This document shows positions 35,171 to 46,907 of a stretch of DNA of 64,000 nucleotides, in pieces; position 1 is the stretch's first letter, and every line of letters starts with the position of its first letter. A program made the translations under genes and the position numbers. Source of the stretch: Harmonia axyridis (Eukaryota; Arthropoda; Insecta; Coleoptera; Coccinellidae); NCBI RefSeq assembly GCF_914767665.1, contig NC_059501.1, positions 28,434,501 through 28,498,500 of the forward strand. The letters are read 5' to 3'. The notes below the pieces were generated by a model. The model did no database searches. It was not told where the DNA came from and saw nothing but the letters and a program-made list of their open reading frames with translations.

Positions 35171-35969
35171 TAGGGATTCATCAAGCCCAATAGCTCGACA
35201 TTTTAACCAACTACTTGACTGATAATCAAGCTCGTGAAAATATACATACATATCAAGCTACTTGATATGCATTCATCGCACGGCATTTATTTCTGCAATC
35301 TCTTGCGCGCTTAGATTGAATAAGGGGATTCCTCGAGCGCCCAGCGACTGAAGCATTCGCCAGTGTGACTTTATTAGTAGTTTTCCCACATTTCTGTGAA
35401 ATCTATCGGTAGATTTTGGTAGGTTCAGAAATATCTTTCCAAACTTGGCCAAAATGGCCAAGATTTTTTTATCAACGCCAGCATCTTCAGCTCCTGTTGA
35501 AAGACAATTTTCCAGAGCTGCTCTTACAGTTACAAAAACCCGCAATAGGTTAGACGACAAATCTATAAGATGCCTCCTGTGTCTTAGATCCTGGATGGAA
35601 AATTATGAAATCAAACAAAGCTTGGAGGTTTCTCGATATTAAGAAACTTTATTTTTTATTTTGTTATAATTTATAGTGTTTTAATTTATGTTTCTGCTTC
35701 AGAAAAGTTGATATTTTTGGTTCTTTTATACAATAAGTCTAGTAAATAAAAGAGTTTTCTGCAAGATTCCTTCTCATCTCATCATTTTTTTATTGATGTG
35801 ACACAACCTACACAATAAAACTGCTAAAAATCAAGTAGCTTGATATGATTCAAGTATTTGATAAATAAATACTTGGCTTGACTTGAGATTGAAAAACTAC
35901 TACTTGACTTGAAATCAAGTCAAGCTCAATCCAAGTATCTTGAAAATCAAGCCAAGCCGTGAATCCCTA
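35171..35969 (+). mobile_element. hAT element remnant, best-preserved long copy
   Basis: The left end is TAGGGATTCATCAAG and the right end GCCGTGAATCCCTA, an imperfect terminal inverted repeat whose first ten bases, TAGGGATTCA, pair exactly. Subterminal zones hold TTGACTGATAATCAAGCTCG-type repeats at the left and CTTGACTTGAAATCAAGTCA at the right. The centre has the transposase C-terminal exon. The 8-bp flanks do not match, so target duplication is lost or the ends are misplaced. Confidence 0.65.
35445..35642 (+). pseudogene. hAT transposase C-terminal dimerisation domain
   Basis: An uninterrupted 65-codon frame with SSAPVERQFSRAALTVTKTR, NRLDDKSIRCLLCLRSWM and a short tail ending SRY before a stop. 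This matches the hAT dimerisation domain end to end, including the S.PVER.FS.A...T..R..L core and the C-terminal leucine helix. Nothing of the BED finger or catalytic core lies upstream, so the element is non-autonomous. The natural stop and the following 3' sequence are shared with the 29030 copy. Confidence 0.75.
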
Positions 35970-36212
35970 CTCACCATCATACAAAGGAATAAAACTGTTC
36001 AATCATTTGCCCTATTGTATAAGATCAATGAATAAGAATAAATTCAAAAGAATCGTAAGAAGTGTTCTTTCTTATAAAAGCTATTACGGCATGGAAGAAT
36101 ATCTAGTTGATAAGAAATGATTTTTATATTGAGTTTTTTTCAGAGGATAATTTCTGTTACTGACTTGTCTATTAGGGATGTCTATTGGACCAATAAATAT
36201 TATTATTATTTC

Positions 36213-36790
36213 CCGAACCCACCTCGTATACCTCAGTCACGCGTGGTAGGTATGCGGCTAGAGCCCACAACGAACAGCGTCAATAAAACGCGACACAATT
36301 CCATCAATCTATCGAAAATCACCGGATAACCGATTGGATTTCACGTTGGCCCGATGTTGTACAAGTAGGCTGCACGGAAAAGATGAATGAGCAGTCGCTG
36401 CGGCGGCGTCCGCCATCCGAACCAAACCGGGTAAAAAGGTCAATATGGTTATGTGTGTGTACATCAACAAACGCCATAAAATCGCGCGCGGGACTCACAT
36501 GGAGCCCGAGAGCGACGCCCACGCCGATCGGGCCGAGAACAATGGCGAACGACGATCGAACAATCGCTCGCCTAACATTTGTTATTTTTCAACCCGCGGC
36601 CCGGCGGTGGTGGTGATCGCAACCAGAGTGCATCCATTCGAAACTGTTACAAGAACATTATTCTGTCAAAGTGGCGGTTAACAAGAGTTTTATCGGATGA
36701 CATGAGGGCGCGATCCGGCCATAAACCCGGTTGGTCCGTCGAGGCCGGATTGCGGGTTCGATCGCTCGCGCATATAGGTATACACGTTTG
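36213..36790. promoter_or_regulatory. CpG-rich island, possible promoter or first exon
   Basis: The block contains GCGGCGGCGTCCGCC, GCGCGCGGGAC, GCCGATCGGGCCGAG and CGCGGCCCGGCGG within very AT-rich surroundings. Open frames of 70-80 codons exist in several phases because stops are scarce in GC-rich DNA, so none is persuasive. Possible roles are a promoter with untranslated exon or a foreign insertion. The first ~125 bp duplicate 34938-35060, which argues that at least that part is repetitive. Confidence 0.3.
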
Positions 36791-36976
36791 TTCTTTTTTT
36801 CAATAATATGAACGTATGTATATCGAGGCTGGCCTACGACGTTTCTTATTCAGGAGTTCTTCGTTGGAAAAGGGGATCATGTTGGTGTAGGTACATATGC
36901 TTTGTCATACGATATTTGCCCGATTTTTCACTTCCTGTCTATTGCCTCGAGATGTAGAAATGAACGAAAATCGATT

Positions 36977-37797
36977 TTCTCTAATTCTGTGGTTATTCCG
37001 TTCATTCTTCCACATCTTGTAGAACAAAATCGTGCGAGAATATATCAGAAACGCATAGTTTTCATGGTTATATTTTATTATTATATGTTGGTACTCCGAA
37101 CTTTCCGCCACGGCTTTATCTGTCAATTCATCAATTTGCCTTAAAGATATCAGTTCTGCCAACCAACATTTTTCAATGCAAATATCACTAAATGATATTT
37201 ATGGAAATATTTCATAAATTTCAATAAAAATGCAATGAATTAGAGAAAATAATGTATAATACTCGTACAGAAGGCTCATTCTACCACTCGTTCATTAAAA
37301 AACGAGCCACTTCGTGGCTCTTTTTTGAATTTTGAACTCGTGGAAGAATATCAATGCCTTCTGCACTCGTATTATAAATAACTATTCTCTAATTCTGTGG
37401 TTATTCCGTTCATTCTTCCACATCTTGTAGAACAAAATCGTGCGAGAATATATCAGAAACGCACAGTTTTCATGGTTATATTTCATTATTATATGTTGGT
37501 ACTCCGAACTTTCCGCCACGACTTTATCTGTCAATTCATCAATTTGCCTTAAAGAAATCAGTTCTGCCAACCAACATTTTTCAATGCAAAAATCACTAAA
37601 TGATATTTATGGAAATATTTCATTAATTTCAATAAAAATGCAATGAATTAGAGAAAATAATGTATAATACTCGTACAGAAGGCTCATTCTACCACTCGTT
37701 CATTCCAAAACTCGCCACTTCGTGGCTCGTTTTTGAATTTTGAACTCGTGGAAGAATATCAATGCCTTCTGCACTTGAATTATAAATAACTATTCTC
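36977..37797 (+). repeat. 408-bp repeat, two copies head to tail
   Basis: Copies 4 (36977-37387) and 5 (37386-37797) are directly adjacent with a period of 408 bp. At the junction the last bases of the first hairpin (AACTATTCTCTAATT) are also the first bases of the next unit. The hairpin arms are AATTAGAGAAAATAATGTAT near 37236 and the inverse near 37394. Copy 4 differs by a short change in the hairpin loop region near 37296. Confidence 0.8.
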
Positions 37798-38389
37798 TAT
37801 TTCAGTATCGTAATGAGTTCATTACAGTTCCAAAAAACAGTGCTGTAATGAACTCATTACAGCATTGTTTTCAGTTATATTTTTCGTTTTGTGGTTGTCT
37901 ACACAGACTTCCAATTCTATCAAAATTCAATACAGATCAATTGTTAATATAATGTAATTTGGATTTAGTGAAATGACTTGCCACATTATTCGCAATTTCT
38001 ATTAATTCTGTTGGTGTTAAATCGATTTCGTCAAACATAATTCACGAATTTAATGCGTAAATATAAATTATTTCAAAATTCGAAAAGTACGATTCGAATT
38101 GAAATTCCGTAATCTGTCAACTTTCGTAACAGTCACACCAACTGCCAAGATATACAATACAAAAGTCACTATGTCACTCATATTAGAGTTTAAGAATATG
38201 GATGTTGTAAAAAGAAATCCATTAACGAAGGGGGTGATAATGTGAGAGATTATGGCTTTAGTTATCTGTATCTCGCTTGTATAAGATCGGTTTCCACTAG
38301 ACTTTGTACTACAAAAACTTCCTGATAGCTTTGTGATTAGTTGACGCTATATTTTACAGTTTTTCCTTGAAAAAGCCAGGCGGATTAAA

Positions 38390-38890
38390 ATGTAAATAGT
38401 GCTTATGGTCCTCATATTGTGACAGCCAATCACGCACAATTTTGATTTTGTCCATTCCGGTCCGGTAGTTTCGATGTCAAAGATGCAATTGTCGGAAATG
38501 TCGATAAAACCATGAACACTGTCGAGTCCGACCGTCATGTAAGCACTGTTTCGATTGCCCAAGAGCTGAAGATTGCACAAAAAACCGTTTGGAACCATTT
38601 GCATAAGGCTGGTCTCAAGAAAAAGCTCGATGTATGGGTATCACACTAGTTAACGCAAAAAAAACCTCATGGACCGAATTTTCATGTGTGAATCGCTGCT
38701 GACTCGTAAGAAAATCGACCGGTTGGTGACTGGTGATGAAAAATGGATTACTTACGACAACGTCAAGCGAAAACGGTCGTGGTCGAAACGCGATGAGCCG
38801 GCGGAAACTGTGGCCAAGCTAGGATTGACGGCCAGGAAGATTTAGTTGTGTGTTTGTTGGGATTCAAAGATAGAGGGCAAATCGACCATA
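38390..38890 (+). pseudogene. mariner transposase N-terminal half, truncated (lineage F)
   Basis: The plus-strand reading shows a WFHRFRSGSFDVKDA-type region, VSIAQELKIAQKTVWNHLHK (second helix-turn-helix), LTRKKIDRLVTGDEKWITY (first catalytic aspartate in GDE) and KRKRSWSKRDEPAETVAKLG. It ends near ARKI before the second and third catalytic residues, at an abrupt loss of similarity. At least four frame breaks or stops occur. Motifs match DD34D mariners of the mellifera/mauritiana type; I cannot decide which. Confidence 0.8.
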
Positions 38891-40455
38891 TTAGAGCTTT
38901 TTTGGTAAACATTAAGTAATTGGTACGAAAATCAGTTATTATTATATCCGAGGATATATCTATATTGCACTAATAAAATATATAAAATAATCAATTGCTC
39001 AAAAACTATATCTACCAAAGAAACTCACAAATTGGGAAATGATTCTGAGCAAAGTAAGTAGAGTTTATTGATAGTATCAATTGGTAAATCATATATTTAC
39101 AATCTGTTAAATTTTTCAAATAAATTGGGATATTCTGCGAAAACTTTTCACTGTTTTTCATTGGATTTTGAATAACGTCAACATGTGAAATTTTCAAGGA
39201 AATGTAGGTACATATTATAATTTAGTACTATAGAACGACTTCAACGGTTTCTAATCGGCATAAAGAATAAATGCATTCATAATAGGTAATTAACATATAT
39301 ATAAACCGCACAATAAAAATGCATGAATAATTTTTGATTTCCAATTCGAATTTGATGCAAATTTATCTGCATTCGTAAATATAAATATTAGGTAAAATTT
39401 TGAAAATGGACCTAATAACTAATGTGCATGAAATGTGCAAGGAAAGTGAGTTATTTTTTATGATTCCCGTTCTTGATTCAAATAGATATTCAAGTTTCAA
39501 AATATAGTTGAATATAAATGAATTCAGTCGACAGTCTACTAATACTTTAAAAAGTTTCAAACGTAAGATATCGACGACAATATATTGTAGATGTAAAAGC
39601 TTGACATAATAGTTGAATCGAATATCGAGATTTTGTTTTTTATTTAGTTATTTCAATAAAAAATTGTTTTCTAATAACATATGTACTTCACCTTATTTTT
39701 AGTATATTTTGAGTGTATATTTGAACAATTTTTTTCATTTATATTAATCTGCCTCAACAACTAGGCCACTGACTATTTATCTATATTCAATTGATTCACC
39801 AAAAAATATTTTGGATGGTAAAGCGAAACAAAAATAAATGTTTTTTCAAATTTTTGTCACGCCAATATCTGAAACTATTGAAGGAATTTTTCAAAGATTT
39901 TTAATGATAGACAAAGCTTATTAAGGAACGTTTGAGTTATGTTTCATCAAGATCGAATAAAAGTGAATAAAATCATCAAGCAATCCTCATTTAAAAATAA
40001 ACTAAAGCATTGACTATATTCACTATTATCTAACTCAAAGTTATTCTAATAATGTACTTTTGAAAATCATTTCGAATGGATTCGTTATTTTTCTGCCCGA
40101 TTCTGCAAATTCCTCGGCAAATTCTGATTTTGAACAATCGATCACAAATCTCTATTTTTCATTATATCTACCTATTTATAACTGTCCAAGATGAAGTATA
40201 TGTTCATAGACGTAAAGTCAATTTTACAAATCTTGTCCAGTTACTCCTTCGATAGGTTTTGGTGGCATAGACATCTTGAAATTTCCATTTTACGAGTCTG
40301 CTCGATCTTAAAAACCTTAAAGTGTTCACCTTGGACCTTCTACGAGAGTATTAGAGAACCTCGCGCGGAGACAAAATGAATGATGTTCTCAAACGGGCCA
40401 TTAATTTTGTTACCACAAAGACACAGCATAGATTATAATATTTCGATAAGCTCAC
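38891..40455. other. No recognised gene
   Basis: AT-rich sequence with no long frames or terminal repeats identified. If the exon candidates at 40456 and 43407 are real, this would be downstream intron or gene sequence. Confidence 0.3.
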
Positions 40456-40505
40456 CTATCCCTATCTGAAGAATCTGAGACGACATCGGTTCTTGCCCTT
40501 TTAAC
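40456..40505 (-). CDS. Candidate 50-bp internal exon of a host gene
   Basis: On the minus strand a 50-base open segment lies between a good acceptor (TTTTCTCGTTTCAG) and a good donor (GTGAGC). In the phase that continues from the exon candidate at 43407-43519 it reads VKRARTDVVSDSSDRDR, a charged sequence with no family I recognise. Downstream in that phase a continuation near 40376-40345 soon reaches TGA. Short segments with both splice signals do occur by chance in 64 kb, so this stays tentative. Confidence 0.25.
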
Positions 40506-40604
40506 CTGAAACGAGAAAATGGTTTGAAATTGTGGTCATCACACATCAGCTGATAAGGCTTCTTCTAATTTATGATTTGTTTGAGAATTGTAATTTATAA
40601 TATA

Positions 40605-41317
40605 CAGGGTTGTTCGTGTTCCTAACTATGGTACGAAACGTATGACTTACTTCGTTTCTGAACTATAGGGCGTTGTTGTAAAAAAAAACGGTTTTTATAA
40701 AATATCATAAATGTTCTCGAACCGATTTGGTTGAAATTTGGTGAAGTTAGTTCAAATAATAAGGCACTTATTTAGCTCTAACTATATTGGAGCTATTAGG
40801 TCCAGTGGTGTCTCAGTGGGTACCACAGCCAACAACTGACTTCTTGTAGTTTTTCAGATTGAGAAACTTAAAATTCAACTTTCTAATTTTGTGTATTTTC
40901 TTCATGTCAAACTTCGTTTTCGAAAAAAATAAATAAAATTCACTTCAACTGATTCTAAAAAACTATTCATGGACAAGATGAAATAAAAAGCAACCAATTC
41001 GACCAGTAAATGGGCAAAATGTTCATCTTCTGATAAAACACATTATACTGATGCAATCGATTTGTCATTGATTGTACCTTTTTCTCAAAATTGTTGATGT
41101 GGTGCCCACCAAGACGGCACTGGACCTATAACTTCAATTTAGTTCGAGTTAAATTAGCGCCTTATTAATTCAAATAACTTCATCAAAATTCAATCAAATC
41201 GCTTTAAGAATATACATGCATATGTGATATTTTATATCTTTTTTTAAACTAATGGATAATTATAATAATAATTTATTTAAACAGATACCTACATAAAGAT
41301 GATACATAATCACCCTG
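40605..41317. mobile_element. Foldback TA element with CAGGGT ends
   Basis: The ends are CAGGGTTGTTCGTG and the weakly inverse ATAATCACCCTG, with TA on both sides (40603-40604, 41318-41319). Long inner arms pair: GGTCCAGTGGTGTCTCAGTG at about 40799 against its diverged inverse near 41100-41130, extending outward through AGTTCAAATAATAAGGCACT and its counterpart. No transposase is present. Confidence 0.65.
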
Positions 41318-43406
41318 TATAGGTGAGATAACTTTGAGATATGTAAGGAATGTTCGAACACATTAGAAATACACATGGCATTCAGATGTTCTACTCCTAC
41401 TGCTATTGGAATTTTTCGCTTACAATGAAGATAAAATTAACAAGATATGCTACGTATATCTTCTATTTGTCTTCCATTCGATATTAATATTAGGTATTAA
41501 TTTAATATTACAACCTGAATTTATGAATACGAAATTCCAATTAGAATTGTAGAATATAACTATTATATAAATAAATGTTTATGCCTGTAAGCTATGCACA
41601 GAAATAAACTTTATTATTATTACATATTTTATCGGAACAAAATACTATACTGTCAAAACTAGTTAAACAAATGTTTTTCATCAATTTTGTTTCGTTTCTC
41701 TTAAAAATTATAATATGATGAACCAACATAGTTTAGAACCTCATGCAGATTACATATAAAATGTCTGCAGTTTTGGCGCAGCCGTTCTGTTAGAAAGAAA
41801 GTTATAAAAACGAAGCCTTTTCTGATATTTCGAATATTTTCTTGTCACAAATAAAATACATAAATAACTATTACGAACCAGAATAAAATATATGTGATAA
41901 TATGATGATAAATTCGTTACCTACATGTTATTCTTGTGTATTTACTGAATGTGAAACTTTTTTCTGTTTTGCAGTTTTTCTCCTTTCATTATTGAATGCA
42001 GATCTTCATGATAATGATTGTATCAGAATTCAGTGATTAAATTATTGTAGGTGCCTATGTTATGAATTTTTATACGCCGATATTCGAATGTATTTTTCTC
42101 CATTATCAATGTCAATGGCCTAAAATTGCACAAAATGGAATAGAAATATTCATGGCTGTATTTATTTGTTGAAAATTTTCTTTGTTTTCTTGAGACTTTC
42201 ATAAACAAAGCAAGATCAGAATTCGAATTAAGTATACCTACTTTAATGAAGAAAGTAATTTTAGTTTCTACAGGTCTGCTATAAGTAGGTACATAATGAA
42301 TAAATCAATTATGAATTCTGTGAATGTTGGGGCGTCTTCATAATTGTTATTAATTAAAAAAATTACAATTGCATACGGTCTATCTTAAATCATCGACTTT
42401 AATATACATAAGACAAAGTCAGAAATTGGTTAAAATTAGATATGGCTCACCTTTTTTCAAAAAATAAATAATTTATAAATAAAAATAATACTTCATAGTT
42501 TGACAAGTGTTTACAAACTGTCATTTTCGAATTATGCAGACCCGCAAACCTTTTTGGCAAAAGTGACAGGAAACCTGCACTGTGACCATAACAGTGTTGA
42601 AAGATAGGTACCTACTTCATTAGAATATTTAAAAAATTAAAAACATTCAATTGAATGAACAACATTGTATATTAGAAACTGAATTATTATTACATCAATC
42701 ATAATTTAGAATAACTCAATCAAAGCATTGTATTCAAGATCTAGGACGTAGTTTTTATTGATAAGAATGTAATAAGGGTTGTTGACACAATATTGTATTA
42801 CTTTCACATCGATCATACAAAATCCCAACCTTGTAAAGTGTAGGAGTAGTTTTTCTCATTCAATTAGGTAAAATTAAGTAGGTACCCATAATTAGTTACA
42901 GTTCACATGATATAATTTTTGTCCAATATCTTTCACGAATTTGATCCTGATTGAACTAAGTGAAATGTCAAAGTAGGAGGCTCAAAGCCGAAAAGCATTC
43001 GTTGGTATAATTATGTATTATCGTGAAAGAATGATAGAAATACCTATTGGTTTCAAAAAGGAGGAACTTAATACATAAAAAACCTATCCTTAAAAAAGAA
43101 CTGGCACAACATAAGAGATATTCTTATTTCAGGATCATGTTTTCATTCAATTAATTTTAATTCAATTGATGTGAGGTGATGTTATTCCCAATCTATTTCA
43201 TATTCCAAACATAAAAGGAAGGTATTACACTAACTTAGAGAGATATGAATATATTGATACAGTAGAAGAAGCAATCTTGTTAATTAGACACATGACAAAT
43301 TGAACTGTGTATCGGAACTATTATCCAGTCGCACAAAATTCCTGGAATAATACAAAACGTGACCGTGTACCAATCAAACATCCGCTATACTAGGCTTAAA
43401 ACATAC
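41318..43406. other. No recognised gene; one retroposon-like tail
   Basis: CACAGAAATAAACTTTATTA followed by TTA repeats near 41600 is the only recognisable piece. The rest is AT-rich with short frames. Confidence 0.3.
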
Positions 43407-43519
43407 CTTTGGTTCGCACATTTTGTCGATCATACTGCACCTGGACGTCTGAGCATTCAGATAATTGCAAGGCATTAAAGTCACCATGGTAGTACCCGCA
43501 AGGTACAGAACCGCGATCA
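43407..43519 (-). CDS. Candidate exon of a host gene (frame uncertain)
   Basis: On the minus strand this 113-base segment follows a pyrimidine-rich tract and CGGAAGCAG acceptor and ends at AAAG followed by the donor GTATGT. Two of its frames are open. One reads IAVLYLAGTTMVTLMPCNYL followed by cysteines and ends in phase with the segment at 40456, suggesting a secreted or membrane amino terminus. The other reads DRGSVPCGYYHGDFNALQLS. I recognise neither as a family. Moderately GC-rich sequence just upstream is consistent with a gene start. Confidence 0.3.
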
Positions 43520-43559
43520 CTGCTTCCGATTACAACACAAAAAAAAAAATTAAGAGTGT

Positions 43560-43900
43560 CAACAATGTCTCTCAAATCATGCTAATCGATCGGGTCGCAC
43601 AATTGTCACTGTTTTCTATGGTCGAGGTCTCTACTTAACATCGACCATCACTGACGTTGTCAAGCTCACTTTCACTGCACTCTGTGGTTCGGGACAAAAA
43701 AACGGAGTAATAAAAATAACATGCGGATAGCCTCGAAATCCTATCCGAGTAGTGTTCCTTACGACTGTGTACGATCGAGACTGAACCCGCAGTGGGTAGA
43801 GGGGCGAGAATACATCTCCCCTCTCTCGTAAGGAGTACGAACTGGCAGGGATCGCGAGCACCAATGACGCCAGGCCCGCCACGCAGAATGCCCAATAGAA
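43560..43900 (-). promoter_or_regulatory. CpG-rich 5' flank, possible promoter
   Basis: The region has raised CpG content and stays open on the minus strand for 83-86 codons in two overlapping frames, neither with a known motif. An initiator-like TCAGTC occurs on the minus strand near 43784, and a donor-like GTAAGG follows about 25 bases later. It lies upstream of the exon candidate at 43407. The promoter call is an inference. Confidence 0.25.
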
Positions 43901-44559
43901 TTGGGATGATTATTGCATTATCTTATTTTATTGCTTTTTTTAGGTTTGCTGAGGCGAATATTCCATTGATGTAAATTATATGGAAGTTAAAAGCCTGGCT
44001 AGAGCGAAGGACCCTACGTGCTAAGGAGTGCTAATTTGTCAAATCTGTCTTGATGTGTTGTTTCTGAGGGATAATGTCGAAGGATATATTGATCCTGGGT
44101 TTGCGAGGGCTGGGTTCGGTGTCGTCTTGATGGCTGTGGTGAATATTTTTTTTATAATAGGCGATGAGTGAGTTTACGTTACCTAATTGAAGGATGTGGA
44201 TGAAAGGAAAATGACATGGAATTAAGTGAATATTACCTGTATCAGTAAATTGCACGTTACGTAATTCTAATTTTTTTTCGATCCAAAATCACTAGATAAA
44301 TCGGAGAACTCATCTAAACAAAACATGAAAGTAATACTTATTTATACCTTTAGCAAATGTTCATTTCAGTTTTGAATCAATAAATGTACCCAAGCAACAA
44401 ATTTTCTACTTTCAACTCTAATTAGGTATAGGGTATAGGTATGATATATCTTTTCTAGGTTTATGTCCCATGTGCGTTTTATTCCAAACGACTTACAAGA
44501 TCTCCATGTTTCCACAATTTTCTAAAACTAATATCACTATCACTGTTTTACTTTAGATA

Positions 44560-44784
44560 CAGAGCCGCCGCTAGACTTTTGGCGCCCCGGCAAAATAAAA
44601 TTTCGCCGCCTTTCTTTGCCTGATTCATCTATTCGATTTCAATGAAAATTTTATTGAAATCGAATAAGTGAATGTCAATTTTTTCATTGTACTACAAAGG
44701 GTGGCCTATCCACTAAGAAAATAATTTCTGTGTTAAAAAGTGTTTCTTTTCATCAGCTGACTTTGAGTCCAGGCGGCGGCTCTG
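44560..44784. mobile_element. 225-bp hAT-type miniature element, CAGAGCCGCCGC ends
   Basis: The terminal inverted repeats are CAGAGCCGCCGC and GCGGCGGCTCTG. Flanks are TTTAGATA (44552-44559) and TTTAGGTA (44785-44792), an 8-bp duplication with one mismatch. The interior, with GGCGCCCCGGC at the left and GAGTCCAGG at the right, is non-coding. Target length and CAG start fit hAT. Confidence 0.75.
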
Positions 44785-44952
44785 TTTAGGTATCACTGTT
44801 TTACACTTTTTTCTACTTTTTGTCAATTTCTATAATATTTCACGGCAGATATTTCCATCTTTTTCATTTCTTCGATATAATACAACACGTTATCACTATT
44901 CTTCGAAATGCTGTAGGGCCTGTAGGTAGGTACCTATAACATTTGGCTCTTC

Positions 44953-46500
44953 ACTCAATAAGCCCGGGCATAACCAGTGAAAAAACCTTATTTCTTAAAA
45001 ATTCGACTTTATTCGTTAACATAGTCATCTTCAAAAGTGATACATGTATAGGTACTCCTCTACCTTTTTGAATAACTTTACTAATAAGTACTGTAAAAAT
45101 ATTGGTCTTTGTCTTCCGAATTCCAAACCGGAATTTTGCCGAGGCAGCAAATATTGGAGGCATTTTCTACTTTTTTCTAGAAATCTGAATTCCTAAAAGA
45201 ATGAATTGAATATTTTTTTTATTTCACAGATTTTTCTTTATCAAATCAACTGACCATGGGACCATTCGAATTTAAAATAATTTTTCCTCCGCATCATCCG
45301 ATTGTTTTACTCAATCATCCTATGAAAAAAAATCAAAATTTTCTGGTGTTTTATGAAGTTAAAACTCATCAGGAGAACCTGGTACTACAGGGCCCGCTCT
45401 GGAGGGGCGGAAAAATTTGAAGGGTGGCATATTCTATTGTTTCCGAAAATCTGGATTCCTTAAAGAATGTCTTGAGTTTTTCTTTAATTTCAACGAATTC
45501 CACACGATATTTTTTGTCTAATTCACTTATCTTAAATATCTCTGCATCAAGAATATCTGCAACATCTATTCGTTTTTTGTTATACATAGTGTTGTGTGTG
45601 GGCGCATTCGAATTGAAAATTATAGTTCATCCCTATGATCCCATATTGTTCTTCTTAATAATCTTTTGAAGAAATTTTAGAGCGTTTTATGAAGTCGAAA
45701 CTAAGAATAAGAATTTGAAACCTGAATTCAATTTGAATCCATAAAAAATAATTAAAATTAATACAATTTCTTCCTTAAAATACTTCTAATGAGAAAGTGT
45801 GGAGTTTTCCACACTTAATCTTTGAATACAAATTCACCAATCAACCTGTTTCATTGAATACAAATTATTCATTGGATCATTAGAATTTTAAGCATGAGTT
45901 GATTGAAAATTTCAGCAAAACATATTATTTCAGTTAACCATTATCAGCAATAATTTCGAGATATCGATTTCCTTAAGCCCGAGGAAATTCTAACAGTATT
46001 TCTTTGGTACCTTTTTTATCTGTTATTTTATTGTATCGGGATTTGCAGTTTTAATGTTTATGTTGCAAAATGGCGAATGCGCAAGACTTGACGTTTCCCA
46101 TTCTTTGGGGACACATTTTTGCGATTGCTTTAATTGGTAATTGCTGAATTCATAGTACCTACTGTGAGAAATAACTGGAATCATTCAGAATTAAATATTT
46201 ATACCAGAATTATAATTGAGAGTGATCAACTAGATAAATATGGGAAAATAAGGATTGTCGTTTATTATTCTCTTTCATTGCAAAGTATCTTGATATAAAT
46301 GAAAAAATTATCAATTGAATATAAATTAACTATCCTCACAGAAGTGAATGCTTCCTTTATTGAAATTTTCGAATAATAAATATTTTTTTGGTAATCTCTA
46401 TAATAGTTTAACAATAACATTTCAAAAACAACTGAACTAACAATTATATATTTTGCAATCGGAATATGAAGAAAAATAGACGAAAACTCTCATTACTATA
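44953..46500. other. No recognised gene; faint duplication
   Basis: Blocks at about 45160-45370 and 45410-45720 share a diverged order (TCTGGATTCCT-AAAGAATG, then CCATTCGAATT, then TTTTATGAAGT). This suggests an old tandem duplication. No protein or RNA gene is recognised. Confidence 0.3.
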
Positions 46501-46523
46501 TTGATCTATGAAATTCAAATGTA

Positions 46524-46907
46524 CAGGGTGGGCAAATAAGCGAGGTAAGCGACTGTAGGTATCTCAGGATCCACTCATCGTAGAGACTTCCGGTAAAAAT
46601 TTTTACCACTAAAGTGTACAAGAAAACACACTGGAAATAGTTTCGTGACAATTCAAAAAGATAGAGAATTTTCCAAGGATTACAGTGATGATATTTTTTC
46701 TTCAACTCCATATGAAACATTTTCAAGTAAAATTCATTTTTCTACTCGACGGTAGCTATTACGCCCTCTGGCGGTAGAGGTATGAACTTCAAAACAATTT
46801 CCAGTGTGTTTTCTTGTACACTATAGTGATGAAAATTTTTACCGCAAGTCTCTACGATGAGTGGATCCTGAGATATAGCCGCTTACCTCGCTTATTTGCC
46901 CACCCTG
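46524..46907. mobile_element. 384-bp foldback TA element, CAGGGTGGGCAAAT ends
   Basis: Arms of about 115 bp (46524-46642 and 46797-46907) are near-perfect inverse copies, from CAGGGTGGGCAAATAAGCGA through GTAGAGACTT and TTTTTACC to ACACACTGGAAAT. TA flanks both ends (46522-46523, 46908-46909). The central ~155 bp is non-coding and includes TTACGCCCTCTGGCGG. The right end carries ATTTGCCCACCCTG. The same left terminus appears at 63053. Confidence 0.85.

Noticed and set aside
36735..36770. GGGTTCGATCG, like a tRNA or SINE B box
   Set aside because: No matching A box at the required distance and no tRNA cloverleaf could be drawn.
43631..43895. 83-86 codon minus-strand frames upstream of the exon candidate
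   Set aside because: Two overlapping phases are both open because the patch is GC-rich, neither has a motif, and untranslated sequence is the simpler reading.
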